Assembly: GCA_020073465.1 (NCBI GenBank)
Contig: JAIQFC010000040.1
Span: 1-37,177, forward strand
Source of the DNA: Terriglobia bacterium
GTDB lineage: Bacteria; Acidobacteriota; Terriglobia; Terriglobales; Acidobacteriaceae
DNA: 37,177 bases
Direction of reading: 5' to 3'
The notes below the pieces were generated by a model that worked only from the letters and a program-made list of their open reading frames with translations, was not told the origin of the DNA and did no database searches. Made by a program: the position numbers and the translations under genes. Positions 1 through 8,015 of the stretch are shown here, piece by piece (within the stretch, counting starts at the first letter, position 1; every line of letters begins with the position of its first letter).

Positions 1-138
1 CCACACATACAACCGCTTGCGCCGGATGCCAAGATTCTCTGCTACTGCCCTTACGCTTTCTCCTGCCAGCACCCGCCGCACCGCCGCTAGCTTCAACTCC
101 GTTCCGTACTCTGGCTGATTCACTTGCTCTCGTGACAT
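1..138 (-). CDS. IS3-type transposase OrfA, N-terminus (runs off window)
   Basis: This gene reads leftwards from ATG at 138-136 and is still open at position 1, so only 46 residues are visible. They start MSREQVNQPEYG and continue through a helix-turn-helix stretch (AAVRRVLAGESVRAVAENLGI, then RRKRLYVW). This is the DNA-binding N-terminus typical of the OrfA (InsE/InsN-like) protein of IS3-family elements, which recognises the terminal repeats before the DDE OrfB acts. A Shine-Dalgarno-like AAGGAG lies just upstream. The family call rests on this short pattern; the subgroup cannot be told. Confidence 0.75.
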   Translation of the reverse strand, partial: MSREQVNQPEYGTELKLAAVRRVLAGESVRAVAENLGIRRKRLYVW

Positions 139-180
139 GCGTTCTCCTTTTCGAGAACTGTCACCATTTTCTCTGTCTCA
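1..180 (-). mobile_element. End of an IS3-family insertion sequence
   Basis: The OrfA fragment has a short leader (139-180) that, read on the minus strand, starts TGAGACAGAGAAAATGG. IS3-family ends typically begin with TG, so the element boundary is placed near 180. The other end and the target duplication are outside the window. The exact boundary is inferred. Confidence 0.5.
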
Positions 181-705
181 GTTTTGGGGTGCACTCCACC
201 CGTCTGTCCCCAGGTTTTCCCTTTCCTCTTCCTTGCGAGCCTCGCCTCGTGCAGAGTTGATGAGAGCGGAGGCGCGCAGATGCGTATAAATGAGCTTCTT
301 CCTCTCCGGTGGCGAGGGCTCCCTCTCTGATACCTCGGCTGATTGTCCCGCGATCGACTGAATGAGAGTTGTCGCTGTGCGGATGTCGTTCATGTGTTCC
401 TCGGGCAGATGATCCGACCAGCGGGTCATGGCCGACTTGCAGACGGCTAGAATCTCGTCAATTCTGATCTGCACTCCCACCCGCTGCTGAGTTTGAAGGA
501 AGTGCCCAAGTTGTTGAAGCTTGTAAGAAACGTCATCCAGCTCTTCGGCCAGATTCCTTCGCCTCGCGAGGGCCCGAGCCGCTTCAGCGGCTACTTTCGC
601 GTCTTTAGCGACGATTAAAACCCAGATGCCCACGCCGAGGCCTGCGATGCTGGCGACCGTACCGACGGCTGTCCAGACGAAGTTCGGATCGTGCCAGTTG
701 ATCAT
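178..705 (-). CDS. Membrane-anchored hypothetical protein, possibly cut by the IS
   Basis: I do not recognise this protein. From the ATG at 705 it has 175 residues: a short N-terminus, one membrane segment (about residues 12-32, VWTAVGTVASIAGLGVGIWV), then an Ala/Arg-rich helical stretch and a charged soluble domain, so the bulk probably sits in the cytoplasm behind a single anchor. The frame is open to 897, but the extra 64 residues are Arg/Pro-rich and do not look like protein; no clear ribosome site marks either start. The stop codon TGA (180-178) coincides with the first bases of the putative IS end, so the natural C-terminus may have been lost. Confidence 0.55.
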   Translation of the reverse strand: MINWHDPNFVWTAVGTVASIAGLGVGIWVLIVAKDAKVAAEAARALARRRNLAEELDDVSYKLQQLGHFLQTQQRVGVQIRIDEILAVCKSAMTRWSDHLPEEHMNDIRTATTLIQSIAGQSAEVSEREPSPPERKKLIYTHLRASALINSARGEARKEEERENLGTDGWSAPQN

Positions 706-1091
706 CGAGGCGCGGTGTCCAACGGGGATGGTAGCACACCGAGCGGGGCGAGCTTCGCGTCTAGTCAACCCTTTCCCAACCCTCCACCTCTCCCGGTTTT
801 GATTCCGATCGCGGAGGACACTGCCCTGGAACCATGCGGGGCCGAAGCGATCGGGGCGCGACGAACCGCACTCTGCCGTGACGTTCTTCGTGTTCATGCG
901 ACTTCGCCGCCATGGTAGGCTATCGGCGGGACTGCCCGGGTGCCTTCCACGGGCGCTCTCGTCTAAGACCTATGGCAGTCAACCCCAAGGCCTCCGGCCA
1001 GCCTCTACCTTCGTCATCCAAAGGCATTTCCGGGGGTCCGCCGGGCGACAAACCCGCGCAACTTCCTGCCCAGAGGCGGGTTGAAAGTAAT
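706..1091. other. Intergenic stretch without a convincing gene
   Basis: About 390 bases lie between the divergent starts of the membrane protein and the sigma factor. Open frames exist on both strands but their products are Arg/Pro/Gly-rich with no recognisable domain. No RNA gene or repeat was seen. Promoters for both flanking genes should lie here, but I could not place them. Confidence 0.5.
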
Positions 1092-1751
1092 GTGAGCACC
1101 GCCGCCATGGATCGGGGCGTCCTGATGGCCAGTGTCGGGTCACAGCCTTCGAGCGGATTGTCTCCCGCAATGGCCGGAATGGAGTTCTCCGACGCGGAGG
1201 TCATGCTGCGCGTCAGAACCGGCGATCAGTCCGCGTTCGACTACCTGGTGCAGAAATACCGGCGGCCGCTGGTGGGATTCATGTACCGGATGGCGCGCAA
1301 TACCGCAGCCGCGGAAGACCTGGCGCAGGAAGTTTTTCTGCGGGTGTATCGCTCGCGCGAGACTTACGAGCCCAGCGCGAAATTCACGACCTGGCTGTAT
1401 CGGATCGCGACCAACCTCGCTGTCAATCATGCACGCGACACGCGCCATGAGCGTCCCGAGGTCACGGTGAGCATCGACGAGCCGGACGAAGACACGGGCG
1501 CGACTTTCGAGGTGCCGGACGGCACGCTGACGGCGGAGCAGGCCATGGTTCGGCGCGAGCGGCTGCTCGCGATCCGCCGTAAGGTGGAGGCACTGCCGGA
1601 GCGGCAGCGGTTGGCCGTCATCATGCATAAGTACCAACAGATGGACTACAAACAGATTGCGGAAGTCTTGAAACTGAGTGAGTCGGCAACCAAGTCCCTG
1701 CTCTTCCGGGCGTACGAAACGTTGCGGGAACAGTTAAAAGAGTTTGTCTAG
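1092..1751 (+). CDS. ECF-type RNA polymerase sigma factor (RpoE-like)
   Basis: This is a 219-residue sigma-70 family protein of the extracytoplasmic-function group, which directs RNA polymerase to stress-type promoters. Region 2 is clear (SAFDYLVQKYRRPLVGF ... AEDLAQEVFLRVYR ... FTTWLYRIATNLAVNHAR), followed by an acidic linker and region 4 with its helix-turn-helix (LPERQRLAVIMHKYQQ, then YKQIAEVLKLSESATKSLLFR). GTG at 1092 is chosen because GAAAG lies a few bases upstream; ATG at 1107 and 1125 are alternatives, and the frame stays open to 912 without family similarity. The next gene encodes a zinc-binding anti-sigma-like protein, as is usual for ECF operons. The promoter set it serves cannot be told. 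Confidence 0.9.
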   Translation: MSTAAMDRGVLMASVGSQPSSGLSPAMAGMEFSDAEVMLRVRTGDQSAFDYLVQKYRRPLVGFMYRMARNTAAAEDLAQEVFLRVYRSRETYEPSAKFTTWLYRIATNLAVNHARDTRHERPEVTVSIDEPDEDTGATFEVPDGTLTAEQAMVRRERLLAIRRKVEALPERQRLAVIMHKYQQMDYKQIAEVLKLSESATKSLLFRAYETLREQLKEFV

Positions 1752-1805
1752 CAGGAAGTTGTCTTTGCGAATGACAGTGGCGAAGAGAGGTTGGGGGAAG
1801 CGGTT

Positions 1806-2300
1806 ATGAAATGCGATGAGATTCGCGAAAAGATGCCCGATGTGGCCGCCGGACTGATTGCAGCCACGGGAGACGAGAGCAAGCATCTGGCGACCTGTGA
1901 TGCTTGTGCAGGAAAGCTCGCAGAGTTCCGCCAGACGATGGCGTTGCTGGATGAATGGCAGGCTCCGGAGCCTTCGCCGTACTTCGATGTCCGCCTGCAG
2001 GCGCGGCTGCGCGAAGAAATGGCCAAACCGCAGGCGGGATGGCTGCAGTGGTTCCGCCGTCCCGTATTGGCAACAGCACTCACGTTGTTGATGGGAATCG
2101 GAGTGGGTCTGTTCTTCACGCGGGGGCGAGGAATCTACAATCCAGGACCGGACCAGTCCATTGCGGAAAACTTTGGGTCGGTCGAGCCCGGATCGGCCGT
2201 CAGCGACTTGCAGGCCCTGGAGAAGAATCACGAGTTGTATGCCGATTTTGAGTTGCTGGACGACTTGCAAGTGCAGGACGACGTGGTGGCGAATCCGTAA
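1806..2300 (+). CDS. Zinc-finger anti-sigma factor, single-span membrane protein
   Basis: The 164-residue product starts at ATG 1806 behind a strong GGGGGAAG; a TTG at 1791 is in frame but less likely. The N-terminal domain carries the H-x3-C-x2-C signature of zinc-binding anti-sigma factors (HLATCDAC, about residues 28-35). A membrane segment follows a WFRRP stop (about residues 80-99), and an acidic C-terminal domain would lie outside the cytoplasm. It most likely holds the upstream ECF sigma factor inactive and releases it on an envelope signal. Gene order, 54-base spacing and shared strand support one operon. Confidence 0.8.
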   Translation: MKCDEIREKMPDVAAGLIAATGDESKHLATCDACAGKLAEFRQTMALLDEWQAPEPSPYFDVRLQARLREEMAKPQAGWLQWFRRPVLATALTLLMGIGVGLFFTRGRGIYNPGPDQSIAENFGSVEPGSAVSDLQALEKNHELYADFELLDDLQVQDDVVANP

Positions 2301-2376
2301 AGGTGTGCGGAGTTAAGACGTGCTGAGCGGGAGCCGGATCGTAAGACTTGTTTCTGGCCCAGCAGGAGAGGCTACA

Positions 2377-2792
2377 GTGAAGCGGGTAAGGTACATTGCG
2401 GAATGCATTGCGGCATGCGTGTTGGCCGCGATGCTGGCTGCTCCCCTTCCCTCGCTCGCGCAGCAACGGCGCCAACCCAGGCAACAACATCCTCGGCAAC
2501 AGCAGGGTCATGCCGGGGACTGGTTGCGGCGCTATAAGAACCTTCCTCCCAGGGAGCAGGAACGGGCGTTGCAGAATGATCCCCAGTTCCAGCGGCTTTC
2601 CCCCGAGCGCCAGCAGATGTTGAGGCAACGGTTACAGCGTTTCTCCAGCCTGCCGCCGGAACAGCAGGACCGGGTGCTCAACCGCATGGAAACCACACGT
2701 TCTCGCCCCAGGAGCGCGAGATGCTGCAGGGCGCTGCGCGGCTTCCCCTCGCTCCGCCGGAAAGCGGTGAACAGCCCGCCCCGCAGGAGTGA
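2377..2792 (+). pseudogene. DUF3106-type exported protein with internal deletion/frameshift
   Basis: GTG at 2377 follows AGGAG by 8 bases and opens a signal peptide (IAACVLAAMLAAPLPSLAQQ) and a Gln/Arg-rich stretch with the repeated 'LPPxEQxR ... LSPERQQML ... LPPEQQDRVL' pattern of DUF3106 proteins. At about 2688-2692 (RMET) the pattern ends abruptly and the frame continues as unrelated Arg/Ser-rich residues to 3027. In the neighbouring frame from 2691 a proper DUF3106 tail is present (TFSPQEREMLQGAARLPLAP) and stops at 2792, 21 bases before the end of sodC. The simplest reading is an out-of-frame deletion that removed the middle of the domain. DUF3106 function is unknown; its place behind the sigma/anti-sigma pair suggests it belonged to that operon. 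Confidence 0.7.
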
Positions 2793-2813
2793 GTGGCCTT
2801 TTCAGTTCAGGCG

Positions 2814-3329
2814 CTACTTCGTGATCACCCCGCAGGCGATCCTGTCTCCTGCATTCCCCGCAGGATCGGTCTTCATGTCATCCGCCTTGGCGTGGATCAC
2901 AATCGCCGTTCCGCCGTTGCTGAACAGGGAGTGGCTGTCCTCCAACAGGGTTACGTCCTTGTTCTCAAACCGGCCCTCTGCTTTGCCATTCGCGTCGGCG
3001 GTGAAGTTGTGCATGTCGCCGGCGTGATGGCCATCCGGATTGTCCAGGCCGTGCTTCTTGTTCTCCGGGTTGAAATGCGGGCCAGCCGACTTGAAGTCGG
3101 GACCATCGCACTTCGCATTCTGGTGAAAGTGTATGGCGTGCTCCCCGGGCGTCAGGTCGTGCAAATGAATCTCAATGCTGACCCCCGGTCCCTGTTGCCA
3201 CAGGATCGCGGTGCCCACACTCTTGCCCTGCGCATCCTTCAGTTCAACCTTGGTCTTGGCCGCGCTCGGCAGGGCCCCGAAGGCCAGGACAACCGTCAGT
3301 GCGATGAAGTACAACCCCAGCTTTTTCAT
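2814..3329 (-). CDS. sodC: Cu/Zn superoxide dismutase, exported
   Basis: The 171-residue product removes superoxide in the periplasm. It begins with a signal peptide (MKKLGLYFIALTVVLAFGALPSAA). The metal ligands of the family are visible in order: the copper pair in HAIHFHQ, the shared His in GPHFNP, zinc-side His residues in KKHG and DGHHAGD with the Asp of AGDMHN, and the last copper His in AIVIHAKADD. The disulfide cysteines are present (NAKCDG and RIACGVI). The gene converges on the broken DUF3106 gene and diverges from the zapB-like gene. Complete and of normal length. Confidence 0.93.
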   Translation of the reverse strand: MKKLGLYFIALTVVLAFGALPSAAKTKVELKDAQGKSVGTAILWQQGPGVSIEIHLHDLTPGEHAIHFHQNAKCDGPDFKSAGPHFNPENKKHGLDNPDGHHAGDMHNFTADANGKAEGRFENKDVTLLEDSHSLFSNGGTAIVIHAKADDMKTDPAGNAGDRIACGVITK

Positions 3330-3406
3330 GCCGGGGATTATAGCCCGTCTCGGCTCCCAAAATTGTCATCTGCACTGAGGTTCGCGTGAACAAACTGCGA
3401 CAATGT

Positions 3407-3428
3407 CCACAAGGTTGTGGAGTATACT
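3407..3428 (+). promoter_or_regulatory. Perfect 14-base palindrome next to a TATACT -10-like box
   Basis: In the 138-base divergent gap between sodC and the zapB-like gene, CCACAAGGTTGTGG (3407-3420) is a perfect inverted repeat. It is followed two bases later by TATACT (3423-3428), a good -10 match 40 bases before the ATG at 3468. No convincing -35 is present. An operator overlapping the promoter is an inference. Confidence 0.4.
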
Positions 3429-3467
3429 GCGAGGAAGTTTCGAATCTTTTCTGGGAAAAGTGCACTC

Positions 3468-3764
3468 ATGTCGCTGAAGGCAGTGGAGCAGGTGGCAGAT
3501 CAGGTTCCGGCAGACGATTTTCAGGCTCTCGAAGAGAAAATTTACCGCACCATAGAGATGTACAAGGCGGCGCGCCAGGCGCAGGCGGCAGCCGAGCGCG
3601 ACGCTCAGCGCGTGCGCCAGCAACTGGAAGAGCGCGAAGAGCAACTCGACACGCTCCGCCGCGAAGCCGTACAGCTGCGAAAAGAACGCGAAGAAATCCG
3701 CAGCCGCGTCGAGAAGATGCTGGAACAGATTGAGTCCATTGCCGACGAACAGGCGGCGAGTTAG
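3468..3764 (+). CDS. ZapB-like coiled-coil protein
   Basis: The 98-residue product is almost entirely coiled coil: heptad-rich, charged sequence from about residue 18 to the end (e.g. QQLEEREEQLDTLRREAVQL). It has no membrane segment or signal peptide. It lies 48 bases upstream of zapA on the same strand, the arrangement seen in Acidobacteriota where a small coiled-coil protein precedes ZapA, so a role at the division ring is likely. ATG 3468 is preceded by GGGAAAAG; the frame extends upstream to 3417 but with no family support. The function is inferred from form and context, not from a diagnostic motif. Confidence 0.65.
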   Translation: MSLKAVEQVADQVPADDFQALEEKIYRTIEMYKAARQAQAAAERDAQRVRQQLEEREEQLDTLRREAVQLRKEREEIRSRVEKMLEQIESIADEQAAS

Positions 3765-3812
3765 CGCATTTCGTCAATACACACGTCGCAATTACAAAGG
3801 AGCAGGATAGCT

Positions 3813-4148
3813 ATGGCTACGGCGACGAAAGATCCAACCGTGAAAGACGCCCAGAACAGCAGTGTGCGGGTGGAGATCTTTGATCAAGCCTACAATCTGC
3901 GCGGGTCCGACCCCGAGTACATTCTCAAGCTCGCCGAGTACGTCGACTCCAAAATGCGGGCCGTGGCCGAAGCTACCAACACCATCGACACCGTCCGCCT
4001 GGCCGTGCTCGCCGCCCTCAATATTGCCGACGAATATCACCTGCTCAAACGAAAACAGGACACCGGGGCAACCGATTACCAGAAGCGCGCGCATCTACTA
4101 GCAAGTGCGCTCGATGAAGTGCTGGAAGAGAACCGCAAGGCAGGCTAA
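3813..4148 (+). CDS. zapA: Cell division protein ZapA
   Basis: This 111-residue protein has the ZapA pattern: a short beta region (VRVEIFDQAYNLRGSDPEYILKLAEYVDSKM) followed by a long helix (TVRLAVLAALNIADEYHLLKR) and a C-terminal coiled coil. ZapA cross-links FtsZ filaments and stabilises the division ring. A strong AAAGGAG precedes the ATG. It follows the zapB-like gene and probably shares its transcript. Its last ~78 bases recur, mutated, at 4968-5045, beyond an intervening gene on the other strand. Confidence 0.88.
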   Translation: MATATKDPTVKDAQNSSVRVEIFDQAYNLRGSDPEYILKLAEYVDSKMRAVAEATNTIDTVRLAVLAALNIADEYHLLKRKQDTGATDYQKRAHLLASALDEVLEENRKAG

Positions 4149-4171
4149 CCTGCCGCGAACAGGTCAGACCC

Positions 4172-4819
4172 TTACATCTTTTTGACGCACTGTCTCGCCT
4201 TGCTGTACTTGGGGACCGCACCGTTTGCCCTGGCCACGCCGGCACTTGATAACTCCCAGGAGGTCCGAGTAATCACCAACTTCTCCTCTGGCTCAGGATG
4301 ATCTTTGATCCACAGATGCAGCGGTGTATGGCCGTCCGCTTCTGTCCAGAAGTTAAAGGTTTCCTGTCCCTGCGCGGTGGCGGTTACCACGGTCATCACG
4401 TGAATCTTGCCAGCTTGGGTGTCGATCATCGCGCGACGACCAACGGGAACGCCGCGCGCTAACTCGATCATCTGCTCATTTCTTATGATCTCTTCAGCCC
4501 TCGGTACGTTGGAACTGGCTGCCATCTTAATTGCGGAATCCACATCAGCAAGCCACGGGAATTTGGTTAGTTGCTGAGCCCCGGTAACTACGGCATTGAG
4601 CACGCAAACACCGTTTTGGCATTCGCCTTCCGTTCGGCAGGTGTCGCCATGAATACCGATGAGACAACTGCATCCGAACGCAAATTGAGGCGTGCACTTG
4701 TATTGGCCTGTTGAAGTGTCCCATTGACAGCCGTCGTTGGGGCACTTCGCGTAGAATTGACCCCAGGCGGGAACTGAAAAACATAGCGCAATATTCAAAA
4801 ACCATGACATTCTCTTCAT
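4172..4819 (-). CDS. Secreted Cys-rich hypothetical protein
   Basis: I do not recognise a family. From ATG 4819, preceded by AGAGGAG, the 215-residue product has a signal peptide (MKRMSWFLNIALCFSVPAWGQ) and a Cys-rich N-terminal half with nine cysteines in about 55 residues, including an EGF-like run (CSCLIGIHGDTC, then CQNGVC). These would form disulfides outside the cell. The rest is a soluble domain with no clear motif. The gene lies alone and antisense between zapA and a decayed copy of the zapA tail, so it probably arrived by insertion or duplication at that site. Confidence 0.65.
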   Translation of the reverse strand: MKRMSWFLNIALCFSVPAWGQFYAKCPNDGCQWDTSTGQYKCTPQFAFGCSCLIGIHGDTCRTEGECQNGVCVLNAVVTGAQQLTKFPWLADVDSAIKMAASSNVPRAEEIIRNEQMIELARGVPVGRRAMIDTQAGKIHVMTVVTATAQGQETFNFWTEADGHTPLHLWIKDHPEPEEKLVITRTSWELSSAGVARANGAVPKYSKARQCVKKM

Positions 4820-4967
4820 CTCTGTCTTCTCCTCTCTTGTCAATTCCTCGGGGCTTCAGGTTTTAGCAAGGAGAATTGTTCTCTGCCGTGAGCCCGGTCA
4901 CACCGAATTGCGAATCGTGCGTACACCGTTAGGGTGGCGGGTGGCCCTCGATAAGAGCGAAGGCGAT

Positions 4968-5045
4968 CCGATTGCCGGAAGCGCGACGCATCTATTAGCA
5001 AGTGCGCTCGATGAAGTCCTGCAAGAAAACCGCAAAGCCGGCTAG
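4968..5045 (+). pseudogene. Degenerate copy of the zapA 3' end
   Basis: These bases match the last ~78 bases of zapA (4071-4148) with about ten substitutions and one inserted base (GCGCGACGCATC against GCGCGCGCATC), ending at the equivalent stop codon (TAG for TAA). The perfect shared core includes AGCAAGTGCGCTCGATGAAG. No zapA sequence precedes 4968, so it is a tail fragment and not a second gene. Confidence 0.85.
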
Positions 5046-5120
5046 AAGTATCAGTTGACATTCGTAGCGCCGGCATCCTGCCCTCGCAGGGCGGGAGCAC
5101 GGCGGCACTACCCTCGCGGC

Positions 5121-8015
5121 CTACTTCGCTGTCTCCCGCTGCCGCTCGGGGGACTCCGCGTCCAAAACCTCCCGCACCTTGGCCACAAGATTCGCCAGCG
5201 AGAACGGCTTGGGCAGAAACCACAATCCCGGATCCAGCACTCCGTAGTGCACGATCGCATTATTCGTGTACCCGGAGATGTACAGCACTTTCACCCGCGG
5301 ACACAGGCGTGCTACCTCTTCAGCCAGCTTGCGGCCATTCATTCCCGGCATGATGACGTCTGTGACCAGCAGGTGAATGTCCTGGTGATTCGCCCGGCAC
5401 ACCTCCAGCCCTTGCTCTGGTCCTGACGCCGTCAACACCCTGTAGCCGCAATGACCCAGGACCGAAGATGCCAACTGCCGCACCTGCGCATCGTCTTCCA
5501 CCAGCAAGATCGTCTCGGTCCCACGCGGGATCCCGGCTGGCTTCTTCTCCGCTCCCAACGCCTCGGCCGGTCGATCCACGCGCGGTAGATAGATCTTGAA
5601 CGTCGTCCCTCTCCCCGGTTCGCTGTAAACCCAGATGTAGCCTCCACTCTGCTTCACGATTCCATAGACGGTCGCCAGGCCCAGTCCAGTGCCCTTCCCC
5701 ACATCCTTGGTCGTGTAGAACGGTTCAAAGATGCGGGCCTGTGTCTCTGCACTCATGCCAACTCCCGTGTCCGACACCGCCAGCAGGATGTAGCGTCCAG
5801 GCTCGAGCGGGTGATGATCCTGCGCATAGACATCATTCAACTCCACGTTCGCAGTTTCTAACGTCAGCTTCCCGCCGTGGGGCATGGCATCGCGCGCATT
5901 CAAAGCCAGGTTCATGATGACCTGCTCGATCTGCCCGGGATCCGCCTTCACCGAACCGAGGTCGCGCGCCGGGACGGTCATCACCTCAACGTCTTCTCCG
6001 ATCAGCCGCCGCAACATCGTGTCCAGGTTCAGCATGATGTCGTTCAGGTCGATCACCCGCGGCGAAAGCACCTGCTTCCGGCTGAAGGCCAGCAATTGCC
6101 GGGTGATCCCCGCCGCTCGATCCGCCGCCGATCGAATCTGCGTCGTGGCGTCATACAACTTGGACCCGGCGGTCAATCCCTCGGTCAGCACGTGGCTGTA
6201 GCCCATGATGACGGTCAGCAGATTGTTGAAATCGTGCGCGACCCCGCCTGCCAGCCGGCCGACCGCCTCCATCTTCTGCGACTGCCGGAGCCGTTCTTCC
6301 AGGGCGACACGCTCCGTCACATCCTGCACCAGCGAGGCCACTCCAAGGACGTTCCCTGCGTCATCCACCAGCGGAGTGTTGTACCACTCGCAGGAAATTG
6401 TGCGGCCATCCTTGGTGAGGTTGTCATTCCTGCTGCGGGTCCCCCCTTTTCGCTTGAGAAGCTCTTGCCCGATCTTCGCCACCTGCTCGCGCAGGGCGGG
6501 CGGCACGATGAAATTCGAGTCCCGCCCCATCGCTTCTTCCCGCGAATATCCGAAAACCCGCTCCGCCGAAGGACTCCATTCTGTAACCCGAAGCTGCGTA
6601 TCCCATTCAATCACTGCAAGCGGCGTGTGCTCGAAGTGAATCCGCAACTTCTGCTGTGACTGGCGAATCTCCTCTTCCACCCGCTTGCGGTCGGTGATGT
6701 CACGGCAAATGCCCAGCAAGCCGATGATTTGGCCATTCGAGTCACGATACGGCCCCTTGGTCGACAGGTAGGTCCGCGTCACTCCGGCCGAGACTCCGAT
6801 CTCTTCAAAGGTTTGAGTCTTTCCAGATTCGACGACCTTCCGGTCTCCCGCCATAATTTCGCGGCCGTTTTCCGGGGGAAAAACTTCTGTGTCACCTTTT
6901 CCAATCACTTCCTCAACTTGCAGCCCCAACAAACGTGCTCCGGCGGTGTTGATCATCATGTAGCGACCCAGCAGATCCTTGACGAAGATGGCGTCCGTCG
7001 TCCCCTCTGTGATGCCCTGGAGCAGAGACAGGTTCCTCTGCAGCTCGCGCGAGCTCTGCAGCAGCTGCCTCTGTACCACGAACAAGCGCCCACCTGCCGC
7101 CACGAACGAGATCATCACCAGGAATATGGACCACAAGAACTGCTCCTGGGCGATTCTCAGGACCAGGGGAAACACGATCGCCGGAATGAGCAGAGGAGAA
7201 AACTGGGCGAGCAACTGCATAGCCGGGCCGGGGAGTTCCACCTCTCCTACCGCCTGCTGCTCCCCATCGTCCCAGGTCGCCGCGATCCCAACCATCAGAC
7301 AATAGGCAATCGTCCACAGCAGATCGAGCCACGTTCCCTGGCTATAGTTTTCTGCAGTGTAGGCGTACAGCGTCGTATTCGTCGTGATTCCAAATGCGAG
7401 AAAGAAAGCCGCCAGTCGAAGGAAAAATGCGCGCGCAGCTCGAAAGGGAGTGAGTAGTCCTCGAGTCAGGAAGCTGAGTACCAGCAGTCCAAAGAAGATG
7501 ATGCCTACGTCGAGAGCGCGCACTTCCATCGCTTTTCCCGAAATCTGCCAGCGTGACGGGACATAAAGCAGCGACAGCTCAAGAGCCAGCACCAGCGTGC
7601 ACACCTGCACAAAATCGCAGAAACGCAGCCACCGGAAGCCGCTCTCCGGATCCCGCGGACTGAGAAAAAGCGTCATCGCGGCCGGAACGGCCCAGAAAAA
7701 TACCAGGACGTCGCTCGGCCAAAGTGTGCCGGGAGAAACCTTAAGGTAGTCGTAGTAGTAGGTGTAGGAAACCCCGCCCAGAAAGGCGAGCACGAACGAG
7801 AGCGAGACCAACCGCCAAACCCGGCGGCCAAATGGGCCGGAGCGATCTGCGGCAAACCAGGCTGCAATGGCTGCCAAAAGCGGTGCAGCCGCCGCTCCGA
7901 TGATGTCGCCCCACAGCGACGCTGTCGGCGTGCCGTACCGGCTTGCCAACACCGCGACGTGCACACTGATGAGGATTGCCGCCGCGGCGATCGCGGACAT
8001 ACGCTGCTTAGGCAT
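5121..8015 (-). CDS. Membrane-bound PAS hybrid sensor histidine kinase
   Basis: The 964-residue protein has, in order: an N-terminal sensor region of about eight to ten membrane spans (residues 1-320), two PAS domains (about 330-450 and 455-575; TDAIFVKDLLGRYMMIN and LAVIEWDTQLRVTEWSPSA), a HisKA dimerisation domain with the phosphorylated His594 in VAHDFNNLLTV, an ATPase domain (NLALNARDAM, DTGVGM, GTGLGLATVYGIVKQSGG) and a C-terminal receiver with Asp886 in LLVTDVIMPGMNG and the conserved Lys in LPKPF. It should autophosphorylate on an unknown signal and pass phosphate to its own receiver. No response regulator with an output domain lies nearby, so its partner is elsewhere. GTG at 8018 is an equally good start; GGAG lies upstream of both. 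Confidence 0.92.
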   Translation of the reverse strand: MPKQRMSAIAAAAILISVHVAVLASRYGTPTASLWGDIIGAAAAPLLAAIAAWFAADRSGPFGRRVWRLVSLSFVLAFLGGVSYTYYYDYLKVSPGTLWPSDVLVFFWAVPAAMTLFLSPRDPESGFRWLRFCDFVQVCTLVLALELSLLYVPSRWQISGKAMEVRALDVGIIFFGLLVLSFLTRGLLTPFRAARAFFLRLAAFFLAFGITTNTTLYAYTAENYSQGTWLDLLWTIAYCLMVGIAATWDDGEQQAVGEVELPGPAMQLLAQFSPLLIPAIVFPLVLRIAQEQFLWSIFLVMISFVAAGGRLFVVQRQLLQSSRELQRNLSLLQGITEGTTDAIFVKDLLGRYMMINTAGARLLGLQVEEVIGKGDTEVFPPENGREIMAGDRKVVESGKTQTFEEIGVSAGVTRTYLSTKGPYRDSNGQIIGLLGICRDITDRKRVEEEIRQSQQKLRIHFEHTPLAVIEWDTQLRVTEWSPSAERVFGYSREEAMGRDSNFIVPPALREQVAKIGQELLKRKGGTRSRNDNLTKDGRTISCEWYNTPLVDDAGNVLGVASLVQDVTERVALEERLRQSQKMEAVGRLAGGVAHDFNNLLTVIMGYSHVLTEGLTAGSKLYDATTQIRSAADRAAGITRQLLAFSRKQVLSPRVIDLNDIMLNLDTMLRRLIGEDVEVMTVPARDLGSVKADPGQIEQVIMNLALNARDAMPHGGKLTLETANVELNDVYAQDHHPLEPGRYILLAVSDTGVGMSAETQARIFEPFYTTKDVGKGTGLGLATVYGIVKQSGGYIWVYSEPGRGTTFKIYLPRVDRPAEALGAEKKPAGIPRGTETILLVEDDAQVRQLASSVLGHCGYRVLTASGPEQGLEVCRANHQDIHLLVTDVIMPGMNGRKLAEEVARLCPRVKVLYISGYTNNAIVHYGVLDPGLWFLPKPFSLANLVAKVREVLDAESPERQRETAK

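Noticed and set aside
2793..3389. Plus-strand frame antisense to sodC
   Set aside because: No domain or ribosome site; sodC on the other strand is complete with all metal ligands.
4840..5223. Minus-strand open frame across the zapA-tail copy
   Set aside because: It is antisense to the zapA remnant and to the kinase end; its LxGLHRAHLLIDA segment is simply the reverse of the zapA tail, as is the frame at 4045-4245.
5877..7457. Plus-strand frames across the histidine kinase
   Set aside because: Their products are rich in His/Arg/Gln with no domain, while the minus strand encodes every expected kinase motif.
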